A stretch of 64,000 nt of DNA from Terriglobales bacterium (GCA_027485675.1 JAIXQP010000024.1:1-64000), one strand, 5' to 3'; counted from the stretch's first letter, positions 1 to 9,019 are shown. The notes: generated by a model not told the origin, from the letters alone. Numbers and translations: made by a program.

Positions 1-155
1 TGCCGGAAGGGACCGAGATGGTGATGCCGGGCGACAACGTGCAGTTGACGATTGAGCTGATCACCCCGGTCGCCATGGATAAGGGCCTGCGGTTCGCGAT
101 CCGCGAAGGCGGCCGGACGGTCGGCGCCGGTACCGTGACCGAGATCATCGCCTAG
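1..155 (+). CDS. tuf: Elongation factor Tu, C-terminal fragment
   Basis: The window opens inside this gene. Only the last 50 codons are present, read from base 3 to a TAG at 153-155. The peptide has the EF-Tu C-terminal barrel signature: MVMPGDNV, then [20 protein letters not shown]-Tu is the GTPase that delivers aminoacyl-tRNA to the ribosome; the GTPase domain lies upstream of the window. The context, a tuf gene followed by rpmG, tRNA-Trp, secE and nusG, is the standard bacterial order and supports the call. Confidence 0.97.
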   Translation, partial: PEGTEMVMPGDNVQLTIELITPVAMDKGLRFAIREGGRTVGAGTVTEIIA

Positions 156-180
156 AAAAGAGCCTCCGAAGGGCTGGATC

Positions 181-210
181 GAAAGCCCCGGTTAGGGAAC
201 CGGGGCTTTC
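181..210 (+). terminator. Hairpin after tuf (terminator or attenuator)
   Basis: A perfect 13-bp inverted repeat (181-193 with 198-210) closes a 4-base loop 26 bases after the tuf stop. It is GC-rich in the middle and ends in CTTTC, with no long T-run, so it may only partly terminate or may act as a processing stem. A TATAAT box follows immediately. Confidence 0.6.
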
Positions 211-215
211 GCATG

Positions 216-221
216 TATAAT
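216..221 (+). promoter_or_regulatory. Candidate -10 box for rpmG-trpT-secE-nusG
   Basis: An exact TATAAT lies 24 bases upstream of the rpmG ATG and just after the post-tuf hairpin. No convincing -35 element is visible at the expected distance, because that stretch is the descending arm of the hairpin. A GGGAG at 231-235 serves as the rpmG ribosome-binding site. The promoter call is inference from the box and its position. Confidence 0.4.
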
Positions 222-244
222 GAAAAGTTTGGGAGTATAGCAAC

Positions 245-394
245 ATGCGCGAAATCATCAAGCTGCAGTGTACCGAGACCAAAGACATCAACTACTACAC
301 GACGAAGAACAAGAAGAAGACCACTGAGCGCATTGAACTCATGAAGTTTTCTCCTCGTCTTCGCCGCCACACGCTGCACCGCGAAGTGAAGTAG
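245..394 (+). CDS. rpmG: 50S ribosomal protein L33
   Basis: This 49-residue basic protein starts MREIIKLQCTE and carries the family core YYTTKNKKKT and the end LRRHTLHREVK. L33 is a small protein of the large ribosomal subunit near the E site. Only one Cys (C9) remains, so this is the zinc-free (C-minus) form of L33. GGGAG lies about 9 bases before the ATG. It sits between tuf and tRNA-Trp as in many bacteria and is too short for default ORF cut-offs. Confidence 0.96.
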   Translation: MREIIKLQCTETKDINYYTTKNKKKTTERIELMKFSPRLRRHTLHREVK

Positions 395-402
395 TCCACT
401 GT

Positions 403-476
403 AGGGGCATAGGCTAACGGTAAACCAGCGGTCTCCAAAACCGCCTTTGGGGGTTCGAATCCCTCTGCCCCTGCCA
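403..476 (+). tRNA. trpT: tRNA-Trp (CCA anticodon)
   Basis: A cloverleaf can be folded by eye. The acceptor stem is AGGGGCA (403-409) with TGCCCCT (466-472). The anticodon stem GCGGT/ACCGC (428-432/440-444) holds loop CTCCAAA with anticodon CCA at 435-437. The T-arm loop is TTCGAAT at 454-460. The discriminator is G and the 3' CCA is encoded (474-476). A tRNA-Trp between rpmG and secE is a common bacterial arrangement, and it is probably cut out of the rpmG-secE transcript. Confidence 0.97.
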
Positions 477-487
477 TTCTCGAACAC

Positions 488-766
488 ATGGCTTCGTCTA
501 ACGAGTTAATTATGGGTACCAAGAGCGTCACTCCCGAGCAGAATAGCGGCGGGCCTGGCATCGCCGCCTGGCCGGCAATCGCCAAGAATTACGTGGAAGA
601 ACTGAAGATGGAGATGCGTCGCGTCACTTGGCCCAATTGGGAACAGGTAAAGGCGACCACGGCCGTCGTAATCGCTTCCGTGTTCGTGTTTGCCGCCTAC
701 TTCGCCTTGGTCGATCTTTTGATTGGCCGGGGAATCACGCAGCTTTTCAAGGTTTTGGGCAAGTAG
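488..766 (+). CDS. secE: Preprotein translocase subunit SecE
   Basis: This 92-residue protein has a hydrophilic N-terminus, the SecE amphipathic motif EMRRVTWPNWEQV (about residues 41-53), and one membrane segment (about 55-78). That is the single-TM form typical of most bacteria outside enterics. SecE clamps SecY in the Sec translocon of the inner membrane. The ATG at 488 is only 12 bases after the tRNA and has no clear Shine-Dalgarno sequence; an in-frame ATG at 512 is the alternative start. The stop abuts the nusG ATG directly, so the two are coupled. Confidence 0.96.
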   Translation: MASSNELIMGTKSVTPEQNSGGPGIAAWPAIAKNYVEELKMEMRRVTWPNWEQVKATTAVVIASVFVFAAYFALVDLLIGRGITQLFKVLGK

Positions 767-1420
767 ATGCCGGAAGATAACTTCGAGATCGAGTCCAGCG
801 AGCAGCCGTCGGAAGCCCCCGTTACCGTGGAAGCGGCCGAGGGTGAAGCTGCCTCCGTGCCCGCTTCGGGGCCCGTGGATTTGGCTACTACGAAGAACTG
901 GTACATCATTCATACCTACTCCGGTTTCGAAAACAAGGTTGCCGAGTCCCTCCGTGGACGCGCCTTGGCGTTCGGATTCAACGAGCGGTTGGGCCAGATT
1001 CTGATCCCGACCGAAGAAGTCTTTGAGCTCCGCAACGGCAAAAAAGTCACGAGCAAGCGCCTGCTCTATCCCGGCTACGTGCTGGTGGAGATGGAGATGG
1101 ACGACGAACTCTGGCATGCCGTGAAAGATACTCCGCGCGTCACCGGCTTTGTCGGCGGCGGCAATAACCCCGTTCCCCTCACCGCGGATGAGGTGAACTC
1201 GATTCTCTATCGGCAGTCCAATGTGGGAGACCGTCCCAAGCCGAAGCTCACTTTCGAGCGCAACGAAACGGTCCGTATCACCGAAGGTCCATTTACGAAC
1301 TTCTCCGGAAAGGTGGACGAAATCAACGCAGACAAGAATACTCTGCGTGTGATGGTTACCATCTTCGGCCGTTCAACCCCGGTGGAACTCGACTTCGAAC
1401 AAGTCGAAAAAATTCAGTAA
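767..1420 (+). CDS. nusG: Transcription termination/antitermination protein NusG
   Basis: This 217-residue protein has an acidic, low-complexity extension of about 45 residues, then the NGN domain ([28 protein letters not shown]) and a C-terminal KOW domain ([17 protein letters not shown]). NusG binds the RNA polymerase clamp and links it to Rho or to ribosomal protein S10. The family is usually about 180 residues, so the acidic leader is an added feature. Zero spacing to secE and 18 bases to rplK indicate one operon. Confidence 0.97.
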   Translation: MPEDNFEIESSEQPSEAPVTVEAAEGEAASVPASGPVDLATTKNWYIIHTYSGFENKVAESLRGRALAFGFNERLGQILIPTEEVFELRNGKKVTSKRLLYPGYVLVEMEMDDELWHAVKDTPRVTGFVGGGNNPVPLTADEVNSILYRQSNVGDRPKPKLTFERNETVRITEGPFTNFSGKVDEINADKNTLRVMVTIFGRSTPVELDFEQVEKIQ

Positions 1421-1438
1421 ACCAAAAAGAGCACATAA

Positions 1439-1867
1439 ATGGCAAAGAAAGTCACTGGGCAAGTTAAGTTGCAGATCCCTGCCGGGAAAGCAACCCCCGC
1501 GCCCCCGGTTGGTACCGCACTCGGTCCGCAGGGCGTCAACATCATGGAGTTCGTGAAGGCTTACAACGCCCGCACGTCCTCGCCGGAGCAAGCCGGTCTC
1601 ATCATCCCGGTTGTGATCACGATCTACTCGGATCGCTCCTTCACCTTCATCACCAAGACCCCGCCCGTCGCGGTCCTGATCAAGAAGGCCATCAAGATCG
1701 AGCGTGGCTCGCCCACCCCGAACAAGACGAAAGTCGGCAAGATCACCCGGGCGCAGATCGCGGAGATCGCCAAGATCAAGATGCCGGACCTCAACAGCTT
1801 CACCATTGAATCGGCGATCGCCCAGGTCGAAGGCGCTTGCAAGAGCATGGGCGTAGACATCGTCTAA
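1439..1867 (+). CDS. rplK: 50S ribosomal protein L11
   Basis: This 142-residue protein is the normal length for L11. It starts [20 protein letters not shown] and contains [17 protein letters not shown] and [11 protein letters not shown], both diagnostic. It ends in KSMGVDIV. L11 forms the GTPase-associated stalk base with 23S rRNA and L10. It follows nusG by 18 bases. Confidence 0.98.
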   Translation: MAKKVTGQVKLQIPAGKATPAPPVGTALGPQGVNIMEFVKAYNARTSSPEQAGLIIPVVITIYSDRSFTFITKTPPVAVLIKKAIKIERGSPTPNKTKVGKITRAQIAEIAKIKMPDLNSFTIESAIAQVEGACKSMGVDIV

Positions 1868-1957
1868 GTCCGGCTGGTAACCTAAAAAAGTTCACTCTCA
1901 TGGGAGGTCGGTGCCCTGCGCAAGCAGCGGTCATCGGCCGCTAGGACCAAATACAAT
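1868..1957 (+). promoter_or_regulatory. rplK-rplA spacer, possible leader
   Basis: This 90-base gap is the longest in the secE-rplJ run. It contains GGGAGGTCGGTGCC and a short stem AGCGG/CCGCT (1926-1930/1938-1942). A 14-codon frame (1900-1944) after ATG is probably chance. L1 often represses its own operon by binding mRNA that mimics its rRNA site, so a control element here is possible but not shown. Confidence 0.2.
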
Positions 1958-2671
1958 ATGGCAAATAAGCAAGGCAAGAAGTATGTTGCCGCCGCTAAGC
2001 AGATTGAGGCTCGCCTCTACACGCTTACGGAGGCCGTCACCCTCGTCAAAAAGATCAAATTCACGAAGTTTGACGAGACCCTCGAAGTGCACATGCGCCT
2101 CGGGGTAGACCCCAAGCACGCCGACCAGATGGTCCGCGGAACCGTTGTTCTCCCGCATGGTCTCGGCAAGACCAAGCGCATCCTCGTCATCGCCTCGGGC
2201 GACAAGCTTCGGGAAGCGCAGGAAGCCGGTGCCGATTTCGTCGGCGGCGAAGAACTCGTCAACAAGATCATGACCGAGCAGTGGCTCGATTATGATGCCG
2301 TCATCGCCACCCCGGACATGATGCGGTCGGTCGGTAAGCTCGGTAAGGTCCTCGGTCCCCGCGGCCTCATGCCGAACCCGAAAACCGGCACCGTCACCAC
2401 CGATGTCAAACAGGCGATCGAAGAGACCAAGGCCGGTAAGGTGGAGTTCCGTGTCGACAAGACCGGCGTCATTCACGCCCCCCTCGGCAAGGTCAGCTTC
2501 TCCGACGAAAAGTTGGTCGACAACGCCACCACGCTCATGCAGGCCGTCATCAAGGCGAAGCCCGCGGCGGCGAAGGGCAAGTATGTGCGCAGCGTCACGC
2601 TCTGCTCCACCATGAGCCCCGGTGTGCCGCTTGACGTCACCGAAATGAATGCCGCTAAGGTTCAGGCGTAG
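1958..2671 (+). CDS. rplA: 50S ribosomal protein L1
   Basis: This 237-residue protein is the usual L1 length. Family motifs include [38 protein letters not shown] and [11 protein letters not shown], followed by the C-terminal [14 protein letters not shown]1 forms the mobile stalk at the ribosomal E site and is often a translational repressor of rplK-rplA. It is followed after only 12 bases by rplJ. Confidence 0.98.
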   Translation: MANKQGKKYVAAAKQIEARLYTLTEAVTLVKKIKFTKFDETLEVHMRLGVDPKHADQMVRGTVVLPHGLGKTKRILVIASGDKLREAQEAGADFVGGEELVNKIMTEQWLDYDAVIATPDMMRSVGKLGKVLGPRGLMPNPKTGTVTTDVKQAIEETKAGKVEFRVDKTGVIHAPLGKVSFSDEKLVDNATTLMQAVIKAKPAAAKGKYVRSVTLCSTMSPGVPLDVTEMNAAKVQA

Positions 2672-2683
2672 GAGTTAAAGGCG

Positions 2684-3211
2684 ATGAAGAAGAAAGCAGA
2701 TAAAACTAAAGATCTGGCGTTCCTGCGCGGTGAATTCGAGCAGACCGCAAACATCTTTCTCACTGGCTACGAGAAGATGACCGTTTCGCAGGACTACAAT
2801 CTCCGCAAGACCATCAAGGATGCCGGCGGTAGCTACAAGGTCATCAAGAACAACCTGGCCCGCAAGGCCAGCGAAGGTTTGAAGAGCGAACCCTTGTTTG
2901 AGAAGGTCGTCGGCATGAGCGCCGTCGCCTACACCAAGGGCGACGTGGTCGCGCTGGCCAAAGCCCTCACCGGCTACGCCAAAACCGTCCCCGCGTTTAG
3001 CTTCAAGGGTGGCCTCGTCGAAGGCAATGTGGTCGACGTCAAGTCGATCGCTGACCTCGCCGCTCTCCCCGCCAAAGAAGAGATTTACGCGAAGTTGCTG
3101 TTCTTGATCCAGGCTCCCGCCCAGCGCGTCGTCACGGTCACCAATGCCGTCGGCCGCAACCTCGCTGTGGTTATCGACCAGGGCGTCAAAGAGAACAAAT
3201 TTCAGGCTTAG
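2684..3211 (+). CDS. rplJ: 50S ribosomal protein L10
   Basis: This 175-residue protein has the L10 pattern: FLTGYEKMTVSQDYNLRKTIKDAGGSYKVIKNNLARKA, then a C-terminal helix region that recruits L7/L12 dimers. The ATG at 2684 follows GGAG (2671-2674) with suitable spacing. The structured L10 leader that usually precedes rplJ has no room here, because the gap to rplA is 12 bases. A structured spacer lies downstream, before rplL. Confidence 0.97.
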   Translation: MKKKADKTKDLAFLRGEFEQTANIFLTGYEKMTVSQDYNLRKTIKDAGGSYKVIKNNLARKASEGLKSEPLFEKVVGMSAVAYTKGDVVALAKALTGYAKTVPAFSFKGGLVEGNVVDVKSIADLAALPAKEEIYAKLLFLIQAPAQRVVTVTNAVGRNLAVVIDQGVKENKFQA

Positions 3212-3220
3212 TTGATTTCC

Positions 3221-3254
3221 GGATCGGGTTCGCTTCTGTCGGCGAATCCGATCC
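3221..3254 (+). promoter_or_regulatory. Strong hairpin in the rplJ-rplL spacer
   Basis: A 13-bp stem (3221-3233 with 3242-3254, one G-U pair) lies just after the rplJ stop within a 172-base spacer. There is no T-run after it, so it is more likely an attenuator, protein-binding or RNase site than a full terminator. Further on, CATAAT at 3301-3306 could be a -10 box giving rplL extra transcription, but no clear -35 is visible. Confidence 0.5.
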
Positions 3255-3383
3255 GCCCGAAAGTAGACCAGCCGCGGCCTTTCCTCTCCGGTCTCCGCGG
3301 CATAATACGAAACTCAGTTCCGCCGCCTTCTACCGGTGTGAGCTCAAGCAATCTAACGAATTTCAATCAGGAGTATTACGAAA

Positions 3384-3767
<384 letters not shown>

Positions 3768-3784
3768 TTTCCCCGCAGTCCCCC

Positions 3785-3815
3785 AAAAAGCCCCGGCCTC
3801 GGCCGGGGCTTTTTT
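3785..3815 (+). terminator. Rho-independent terminator after rplL
   Basis: A GC-rich hairpin (GCCCCGG with CCGGGGC, 3790-3796 and 3803-3809) is flanked by A5 upstream and a T6 run downstream (3810-3815). This is a textbook intrinsic terminator, and it ends the ribosomal-protein operon. Confidence 0.93.
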
Positions 3816-3845
3816 CTTGCTATATACTCGCAAGATCCACTCGTC

Positions 3846-5837
3846 ATGATGCTCCGCTTCCTGCCCGCCTTTGCCCTCCTCCTCGCGCTCGCCGTCGCCC
3901 AACGCCCCGCCCCTCCCGACCCGGTCACGCTAAGCCCCTCCCAGCGCCAGCAACTCGATTCTGCCGTCAACGAACTCGCCTCCCTCCTCGCCCAACTCCA
4001 ACAAAAGAAAGCGGACCCCGCCCTCGTTGCCGACGTCGCCATCTTCCACAAAGCCGGCGCCATGCTCAAGGAGCATCCTGAAGAGTTCTTCGTCCCCGAA
4101 GACGTTCCCAAGTTCCTCGGCGTCCTCGCCCAGGGCCTCGAACGCGGCCGCCAACTCCTCGCCGGAACCTCCCCGTGGACCTCCCAACCCGCCCGCCGCC
4201 TCCACGGCTACGTCTCCGCGCTCGATGGCTCCGTGCAGCCGTACGGCCTCCGCATCCCCCCCTCCTACGACTGTTCCAAGCCCGCCAAACTCTATGTCTG
4301 GCTCCACGGCCGCGAACGCGCCCTCACTGAAGCTGCCTTCCTCGACCGCGCCCAAAAAGTCCTCCCCGGCGGCAACAACCCCGCCGACGAAGGCCAAATC
4401 CAACTCGACGTCTACGGCCGCTGGAACGGCATCGCCTACCATTGGGCCGGCGAAGTCGATGTCTTTGAAGCCATCGCCGCCGTCCGCGCCCGTTATAACA
4501 TCGACCCCGATCGCATCCTCCTCCGCGGCTTCTCGATGGGCGGCTGCGGCGCCTGGCACATCGCCCTCCATCATCCCGGCTTCTTCGCCGCCGCCGAAAT
4601 CGGGGCCGGTACCTGGCCGCTCCGCTCCCAGCTCCCCGGCTTCCCTCCCTACCAGGCCGGCCCCCTCCGCATCTACGAAAACATCATCGACTGGTCCTTG
4701 AACGCGTTCAATCTACCCATCGCCGGCCACGGCGGCGAGAACGAAACCGGCACCAGCTCTATCCCCCCGCCCCCGCCCGGCACCAAAACCCGCGGCCAAC
4801 TCGAATCCTCCCTCCGCGTCCGCGCCCAGCTCGAAAAGGAAGGCTTCCCCTCCGAAGGCGACCCCTACGACCTCCGCCTCCCCGGCACCCCCGCTCGCTT
4901 CTTCATCTCAAAAAACACCGGTCACGGCACCGGCCCCGAAGTCCGCGCCAAGCTCGACGCCTTCCTCAAGGAACACGGTAGCCGCGGCCGTGTCTCGCCG
5001 AATCACATCCGCTTCGTCACCTTCACCACGCGCTACCCCCACTCCCACTGGGTCACCGTCGACCACCTCGCCAAACACTATGACCGCGCCGAAATCAACG
5101 CCCGCCGCCTCGATGCCGGCCAGCGCTACGAAATCACCACGCAAAACATCACCCGCCTGACGCTCCGGGAAACCGCCGCCGCCCGCCAACTCACCATCGA
5201 CGGCCACCCCGTCACCGTCAAGCCCGCCACCCAGCTCACCCTCGAACGCACCGGCGATCGCTGGGCCCTCGCCAAACCCGTTCGCGGCCTGGCAAAAACC
5301 CACCGCCAGCAAGGTCCCATCGACGACGCCTTCATGGACCCCTTCCTCCTCGTCCGGCCCACCGGTCAGCCCTGGAACGCCGAAGCCCACGCCCAAGCCC
5401 TCCGCATGCTCGCCCGGTTCGACCGTCTCTACGCCAAAGGCCTCCGCGCCCATCCCCGCATCAAGGACGACAAGGATGTCACCCCCGCCGACATCGCCCA
5501 GTACAACCTGATCCTCTTCGGCGATCCCGGCAGCAATCGCTGGATCGCCAAGCTCCAAGGCAAAACCCCTCTCCGCTGGACCCGCGGCCAAATCAGCTTC
5601 GGCCCGCAGTCCTTCTCTGCGACCGATCACGTCCCCGCCATGATCTACCCCAACCCCCTCGCTCCGCAGCGCTACGTGGTGATCAACAGCGGCATGACCA
5701 TCGAAGACCGCGAGTTCACCTTCGAGTACGGCATGCCCCGCCTCGGCGATTTCGCCGTCCTCAAGGTCAAGCCCGCTGCCGAATGGCCGGACATCGCCAC
5801 CGCCGGCCTCTTCAACGAGCGTTGGCAGTTGCCGTAG
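3846..5837 (+). CDS. Secreted alpha/beta-hydrolase with GFSMGG nucleophile
   Basis: This 663-residue protein has a signal peptide (residues 1-19, cleavage after LAVAQ). A helical N-terminal part is followed by an alpha/beta-hydrolase core: oxyanion-side LYVWLHGR near 150-157 and nucleophile elbow GFSMGG with Ser at about 230. The C-terminal 300 residues are extra and of unknown role. The fold resembles prolyl-oligopeptidase, PHB-depolymerase and esterase proteins, so peptidase or esterase activity in the periplasm is inferred; the substrate is unknown. Met at 3846 or 3849 could start it. Its 3' end overlaps the convergent methyltransferase by 26 bases. Confidence 0.75.
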   Translation: MMLRFLPAFALLLALAVAQRPAPPDPVTLSPSQRQQLDSAVNELASLLAQLQQKKADPALVADVAIFHKAGAMLKEHPEEFFVPEDVPKFLGVLAQGLERGRQLLAGTSPWTSQPARRLHGYVSALDGSVQPYGLRIPPSYDCSKPAKLYVWLHGRERALTEAAFLDRAQKVLPGGNNPADEGQIQLDVYGRWNGIAYHWAGEVDVFEAIAAVRARYNIDPDRILLRGFSMGGCGAWHIALHHPGFFAAAEIGAGTWPLRSQLPGFPPYQAGPLRIYENIIDWSLNAFNLPIAGHGGENETGTSSIPPPPPGTKTRGQLESSLRVRAQLEKEGFPSEGDPYDLRLPGTPARFFISKNTGHGTGPEVRAKLDAFLKEHGSRGRVSPNHIRFVTFTTRYPHSHWVTVDHLAKHYDRAEINARRLDAGQRYEITTQNITRLTLRETAAARQLTIDGHPVTVKPATQLTLERTGDRWALAKPVRGLAKTHRQQGPIDDAFMDPFLLVRPTGQPWNAEAHAQALRMLARFDRLYAKGLRAHPRIKDDKDVTPADIAQYNLILFGDPGSNRWIAKLQGKTPLRWTRGQISFGPQSFSATDHVPAMIYPNPLAPQRYVVINSGMTIEDREFTFEYGMPRLGDFAVLKVKPAAEWPDIATAGLFNERWQLP

Positions 5838-6555
5838 GACGCGTGCCTTCAACGTAAAGCCAACCCTTCTCCGCCACAAACGAGGCCTTTACATCCACGA
5901 ATCCCGCGTTGCGGAACAACGCCTCCACCTGCGACTGCGAATACACCCGCAGGCCCCCCTGCTGCTCCAAGAGCTCCATCTGCGCCGCATCGTTGCCCTC
6001 GCGGGTATACTCCAACACGGCCGCCAACCGCCCCGCCGGCTTCAACACCCGCCGCAGCTCCGCAAACGCCGCCGCCGGGTCTGGCCAGAAGTATAGCGTT
6101 TCAATCGTCGAGATCTTGTCAAATGTGGCGTCCGCAAACGGCAGCGCCGCAATGTCGGCCTGCTCAATCCGGCACCGCCCCGCCGCGATCAGCTTCCGGT
6201 TCCGCCGCCGCGCCTGGGCCACCATGGTCGCCGAGTAGTCAATTCCCGCCCACTCGCCCATCTCCATCCGCCGCGCCATCGCCCGCAACGCCTGCCCGGA
6301 GCCGCACCCGGCGTCCAGAACCCGTTCCCCCGCCCGAGGCTGCAACAGGTCAAGCATCCACGCCGTCACCGGCGCATGTTCCAACGTCATAATCCCGCCC
6401 ACCAAATGCCCCGCCCATCCGCTGGGCTGCCGGAACTGGCTCAGAATGCGGCGATTCAAACTCGCCAGCCCCCAGGAGGTCACGGCATCGAAAATCGCGG
6501 TCGGGACGCGGGTCAGAGAGGGGTACTGCAGGGCGACGGATTCTACGGTGATCAT
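5812..6555 (-). CDS. Class I SAM-dependent methyltransferase
   Basis: This 247-residue protein has a Methyltransf_11-type core: SAM-binding motif I VLDAGCGSGQAL (about residues 79-90), GIDYSATMV, the post-I acidic region ADIAALPFADATFDKI, and LRRVLKPAGRL. The N-terminal 70 residues may contribute to substrate binding. It most resembles small-molecule or ubiquinone/sterol-type C/O-methyltransferases, but the substrate cannot be told. It lies 33 bases after nikQ on the same strand, in the position where an ECF ATPase might be expected. Confidence 0.8.
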   Translation of the reverse strand: MITVESVALQYPSLTRVPTAIFDAVTSWGLASLNRRILSQFRQPSGWAGHLVGGIMTLEHAPVTAWMLDLLQPRAGERVLDAGCGSGQALRAMARRMEMGEWAGIDYSATMVAQARRRNRKLIAAGRCRIEQADIAALPFADATFDKISTIETLYFWPDPAAAFAELRRVLKPAGRLAAVLEYTREGNDAAQMELLEQQGGLRVYSQSQVEALFRNAGFVDVKASFVAEKGWLYVEGTRPTATANAR

Positions 6556-6588
6556 GCCCAGTAGGGCGCATCCCGCCCGCCAAATCGA

Positions 6589-7275
6589 TCACCCAAAAAA
6601 CAAAGGCAGCACCAGCAGCAACAACCCCGCTGCAAACGCATAGTCGCCCGCTCGCAGCGCCTGCGCCGGACCCACCGGCAGCCGTCCCGTAAACCCTCGC
6701 GCTGTCATCGCCGCCGCCACCCGCTCCCCACGGTCCCAGCTCCGCACAAACAACGCCGCCAGCCGCGGCCCCCACGCCACCTGCCGCGGCGTCCGCCCGC
6801 TCCGGCTCAGCCGCGCCCGGTCCATCCGCCCCCACTCCTGCTCGAGCAGTTGCGCATAGCGATAGGTAAAGGAGGCGGTCACCACCAGCACCGCCGGCAC
6901 CCGCAGCCGCTGCAGGCCCGCCACCAACTCCGGCACCGGCGTACTCGCCACCAGTATCCCCAGCAAGAGCACCGACCCGTAAGCCTTGCCCAGCACAAGC
7001 AAAGAAGGCGCGTAATCCGGAGCCCGCTCAAAGGCGAGAAACGCCGCCATCATCGCCGCAAACGGCGTCACCAGCGCGCACCGTTGCAACACCCACCGCA
7101 AGGACAAACGGCTGCCCGCCACCACCGCGCCCGCCGCCACCAACTGCAACCCCAACGCCGCCAGCGTCGGCGCCGCCGAAATCGCCAGCGCCCCGCCCAT
7201 CGTGCCCAAGATCTTCGCCCGGCTATCCAAATCAGCCCACCGGCAGCCGTCTACCGGAGAAAACGCCCCGCTCAT
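6589..7275 (-). CDS. nikQ: Nickel ECF transporter T component (CbiQ/NikQ family)
   Basis: This membrane protein of 228 residues has five or so hydrophobic segments and the EcfT coupling motif AMTARGF near its C-terminal third. T components link the substrate-binding S unit to ABC ATPases in energy-coupling-factor transporters. The ATG at 7275 overlaps the nikL stop in an ATGA quartet, which fixes the start; a longer in-frame reading upstream lies entirely inside nikL and is rejected. The ATPase partner (NikO/CbiO) is not adjacent. The substrate is assigned as nickel from nikR and nikM. Confidence 0.88.
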   Translation of the reverse strand: MSGAFSPVDGCRWADLDSRAKILGTMGGALAISAAPTLAALGLQLVAAGAVVAGSRLSLRWVLQRCALVTPFAAMMAAFLAFERAPDYAPSLLVLGKAYGSVLLLGILVASTPVPELVAGLQRLRVPAVLVVTASFTYRYAQLLEQEWGRMDRARLSRSGRTPRQVAWGPRLAALFVRSWDRGERVAAAMTARGFTGRLPVGPAQALRAGDYAFAAGLLLLVLPLFFG

Positions 7276-7694
7276 AGCTGCCCGCGGACCCGCCACCAAA
7301 GCCAGATCCCCGTCAATCCCAGCAGCAACGATGCCCCCGTCAACGCCTTCTGCCACCCCGGCACAGCGCCCCCCTCCGGTGCCGCCCCGGTCCCTCCCGT
7401 CCATTCCACGGTAGCCTCCTGCCGGTGGCCCATCTCGTCATCGACAACCACGCGCCAGCTACCCGCCGCGTCCGGCACAAACGCGAACCGCCCCCGCGCA
7501 TCCGTACGCCCCGTCTGAAACTCCGTGTCCGCCTTCGCCGGAGAAAACACGGCAACCTGGCAAAACGTCGCCGGCTCCGTCCCGCCAAACTGCGCCGTCA
7601 CCACCACCGTTTCGCCGGCCGGCCGCGCCATCACGGCCAAGTCATGCGCCTGCAGCCCCGCGGCCAACACCAGAACCACCCAGACGCTCTTCAA
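7272..7694 (-). CDS. nikL: NikL-type accessory protein of nickel ECF transporter
   Basis: This 140-residue protein has a signal peptide (1-16), a periplasmic beta-sandwich of carboxypeptidase-regulatory type (TGRTDARGRFAFVPDAAGSWRV) and one C-terminal membrane anchor (about 115-134) ending in RVRGQL. This is the layout of NikL, an accessory component of some Ni ECF systems that is paired with a DUF4198 protein. It overlaps nikM and nikQ by 4 bases each, so translation is coupled. The exact biochemical role of NikL is not established. Confidence 0.72.
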   Translation of the reverse strand: MKSVWVVLVLAAGLQAHDLAVMARPAGETVVVTAQFGGTEPATFCQVAVFSPAKADTEFQTGRTDARGRFAFVPDAAGSWRVVVDDEMGHRQEATVEWTGGTGAAPEGGAVPGWQKALTGASLLLGLTGIWLWWRVRGQL

Positions 7695-8272
7695 CGGCTC
7701 TCCAACAGCGCGGGTTTCGCCTGCCGCACAAACGTCACCGCCGTGGCCGTCAACACGCCCTCCACCGCGGCCACCGCCAAATACACTGCTGCAATCGCCG
7801 CAAACCCCTTGCCGTAGCCGGCCGCCTGAAACTCACCCACCATCAGCAACGCCGGCAGATACGTCCCCACAAACCCCGCCACCCCGCCACGCACCGTCTC
7901 CGGTAACCCCGGAGTCCGCCACAACAGACTTGCCGCCAAAGCCCCCAGTCCCATATTCAGCGCGTTCATCCCCAGCGAAAGCAACCCCCCGTGCTGAAAC
8001 AGCAGCGCCTGAAACAGGAGCGTCGTGAAGATCACCGGGAACGCTCGCCCCCCCAGCAAAATCCCCATCAGTCCAAAAAGTCCCAGATGCACCGACGTCC
8101 CCAGCAGCGGAAAGTGAATCATCGAAACCACGAAGCTCGTCGCCGACAACATCCCCATCCGCGCCACCTCCCACGGCTCCACCCGCCGCCCCAACAGCGC
8201 CACCGCGCCCAGCGAGATCGCGTGACCAGCAAGGCACCAGGCAGGCGGCAGAATTCCATCGGCGATATGCAT
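7691..8272 (-). CDS. nikM: Nickel ECF transporter substrate-binding protein (CbiM/NikM)
   Basis: This 193-residue integral membrane S component begins with the conserved MHIADGILP. The N-terminal amine, His2 and later histidines of this family coordinate the metal, and SMIHFPLLGTSVHLG (about residues 50-65) supplies the matching downstream histidines. There are roughly six membrane segments. CbiM proteins carry cobalt and NikM proteins carry nickel; nickel is favoured here by the adjacent nikR. It starts 4 bases after the DUF4198 gene and overlaps nikL. Confidence 0.92.
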   Translation of the reverse strand: MHIADGILPPAWCLAGHAISLGAVALLGRRVEPWEVARMGMLSATSFVVSMIHFPLLGTSVHLGLFGLMGILLGGRAFPVIFTTLLFQALLFQHGGLLSLGMNALNMGLGALAASLLWRTPGLPETVRGGVAGFVGTYLPALLMVGEFQAAGYGKGFAAIAAVYLAVAAVEGVLTATAVTFVRQAKPALLESR

Positions 8273-8276
8273 GCAC

Positions 8277-8999
8277 TTACCAGTTCAGATACAGAGCCGT
8301 TTCGTAATTGTCCGTGTCGTAGTTCGCGCCCTTCGCCGCCGCCACCGGCTGCTCGGCGAGAATCACAAACGGTCCCTTCGCCCCGGCCGGAACCGCATAG
8401 CTCAGCCGCCCGTCGGCGCCAGTCTTGCCCAGCACCACTTCCTTCTTCCCGGCCCACGAAACCGCCACGGCTCCTCCCGCGCAAGGCTTGCCATTCAGCA
8501 GCAGCGTCACCGTCACCCCTTTCTCCGTTCGTTGCGGAATCAGCTCATAAGCCAGTCCCGCCGCCTTCGGCTCAAACTTCGCGTTCGCCGTCGAGGCATA
8601 CGCCACCGCCGTGCGAATCCCCCGAAACGCCTGCGTCGCTGTCGGGTTCGTATCCCGCCCGCCGTCCACCAACCCCTTCGGCGTCCGGCTCCGCACCCCG
8701 CGATCGTGCGTGAACACCAGCCGGTGTTGCCCGGCCTCTTTCGGCGTATACTCGGCGGCCAACCATAAGCCACTCTTCGCCGGCCGCAACTCCGTCCGCG
8801 CCCCCGAAGGAGCCAGCGCATAAACCTGCAACCCCGGCAGCAGCGGCGCCGCCTCGCTTACCCCCAACTCATGGCCAATCCCCAACTGCACCCGCGCCGC
8901 CTTACCCACGGTCAGCACCGGCTCCCCCGGCGCGATCCACGCAAAATGCGCCGCCGCCGCGCCCGCCAATACCAAAGAAATGCCCAGTGACTTGATCAT
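8277..8999 (-). CDS. nikK: DUF4198 periplasmic protein (NikK-type)
   Basis: This 240-residue secreted protein has a signal peptide (1-20) followed by HFAWIAPGEP, the typical DUF4198 opening with an early His, and ends in beta-rich repeats (AGADGRLSYAVPAGAKGPF-like strands). DUF4198 proteins co-occur with NikMNQO/NikLMQO transporters and are thought to deliver nickel in the periplasm; this role is inference. The start at 8999 (MIKSLG) follows GGGGCAG and gives a clean signal peptide. It lies between nikR and nikM. Confidence 0.8.
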   Translation of the reverse strand: MIKSLGISLVLAGAAAAHFAWIAPGEPVLTVGKAARVQLGIGHELGVSEAAPLLPGLQVYALAPSGARTELRPAKSGLWLAAEYTPKEAGQHRLVFTHDRGVRSRTPKGLVDGGRDTNPTATQAFRGIRTAVAYASTANAKFEPKAAGLAYELIPQRTEKGVTVTLLLNGKPCAGGAVAVSWAGKKEVVLGKTGADGRLSYAVPAGAKGPFVILAEQPVAAAKGANYDTDNYETALYLNW

Positions 9000-9019
9000 C
9001 TGCCCCGATCGTAGCACGT

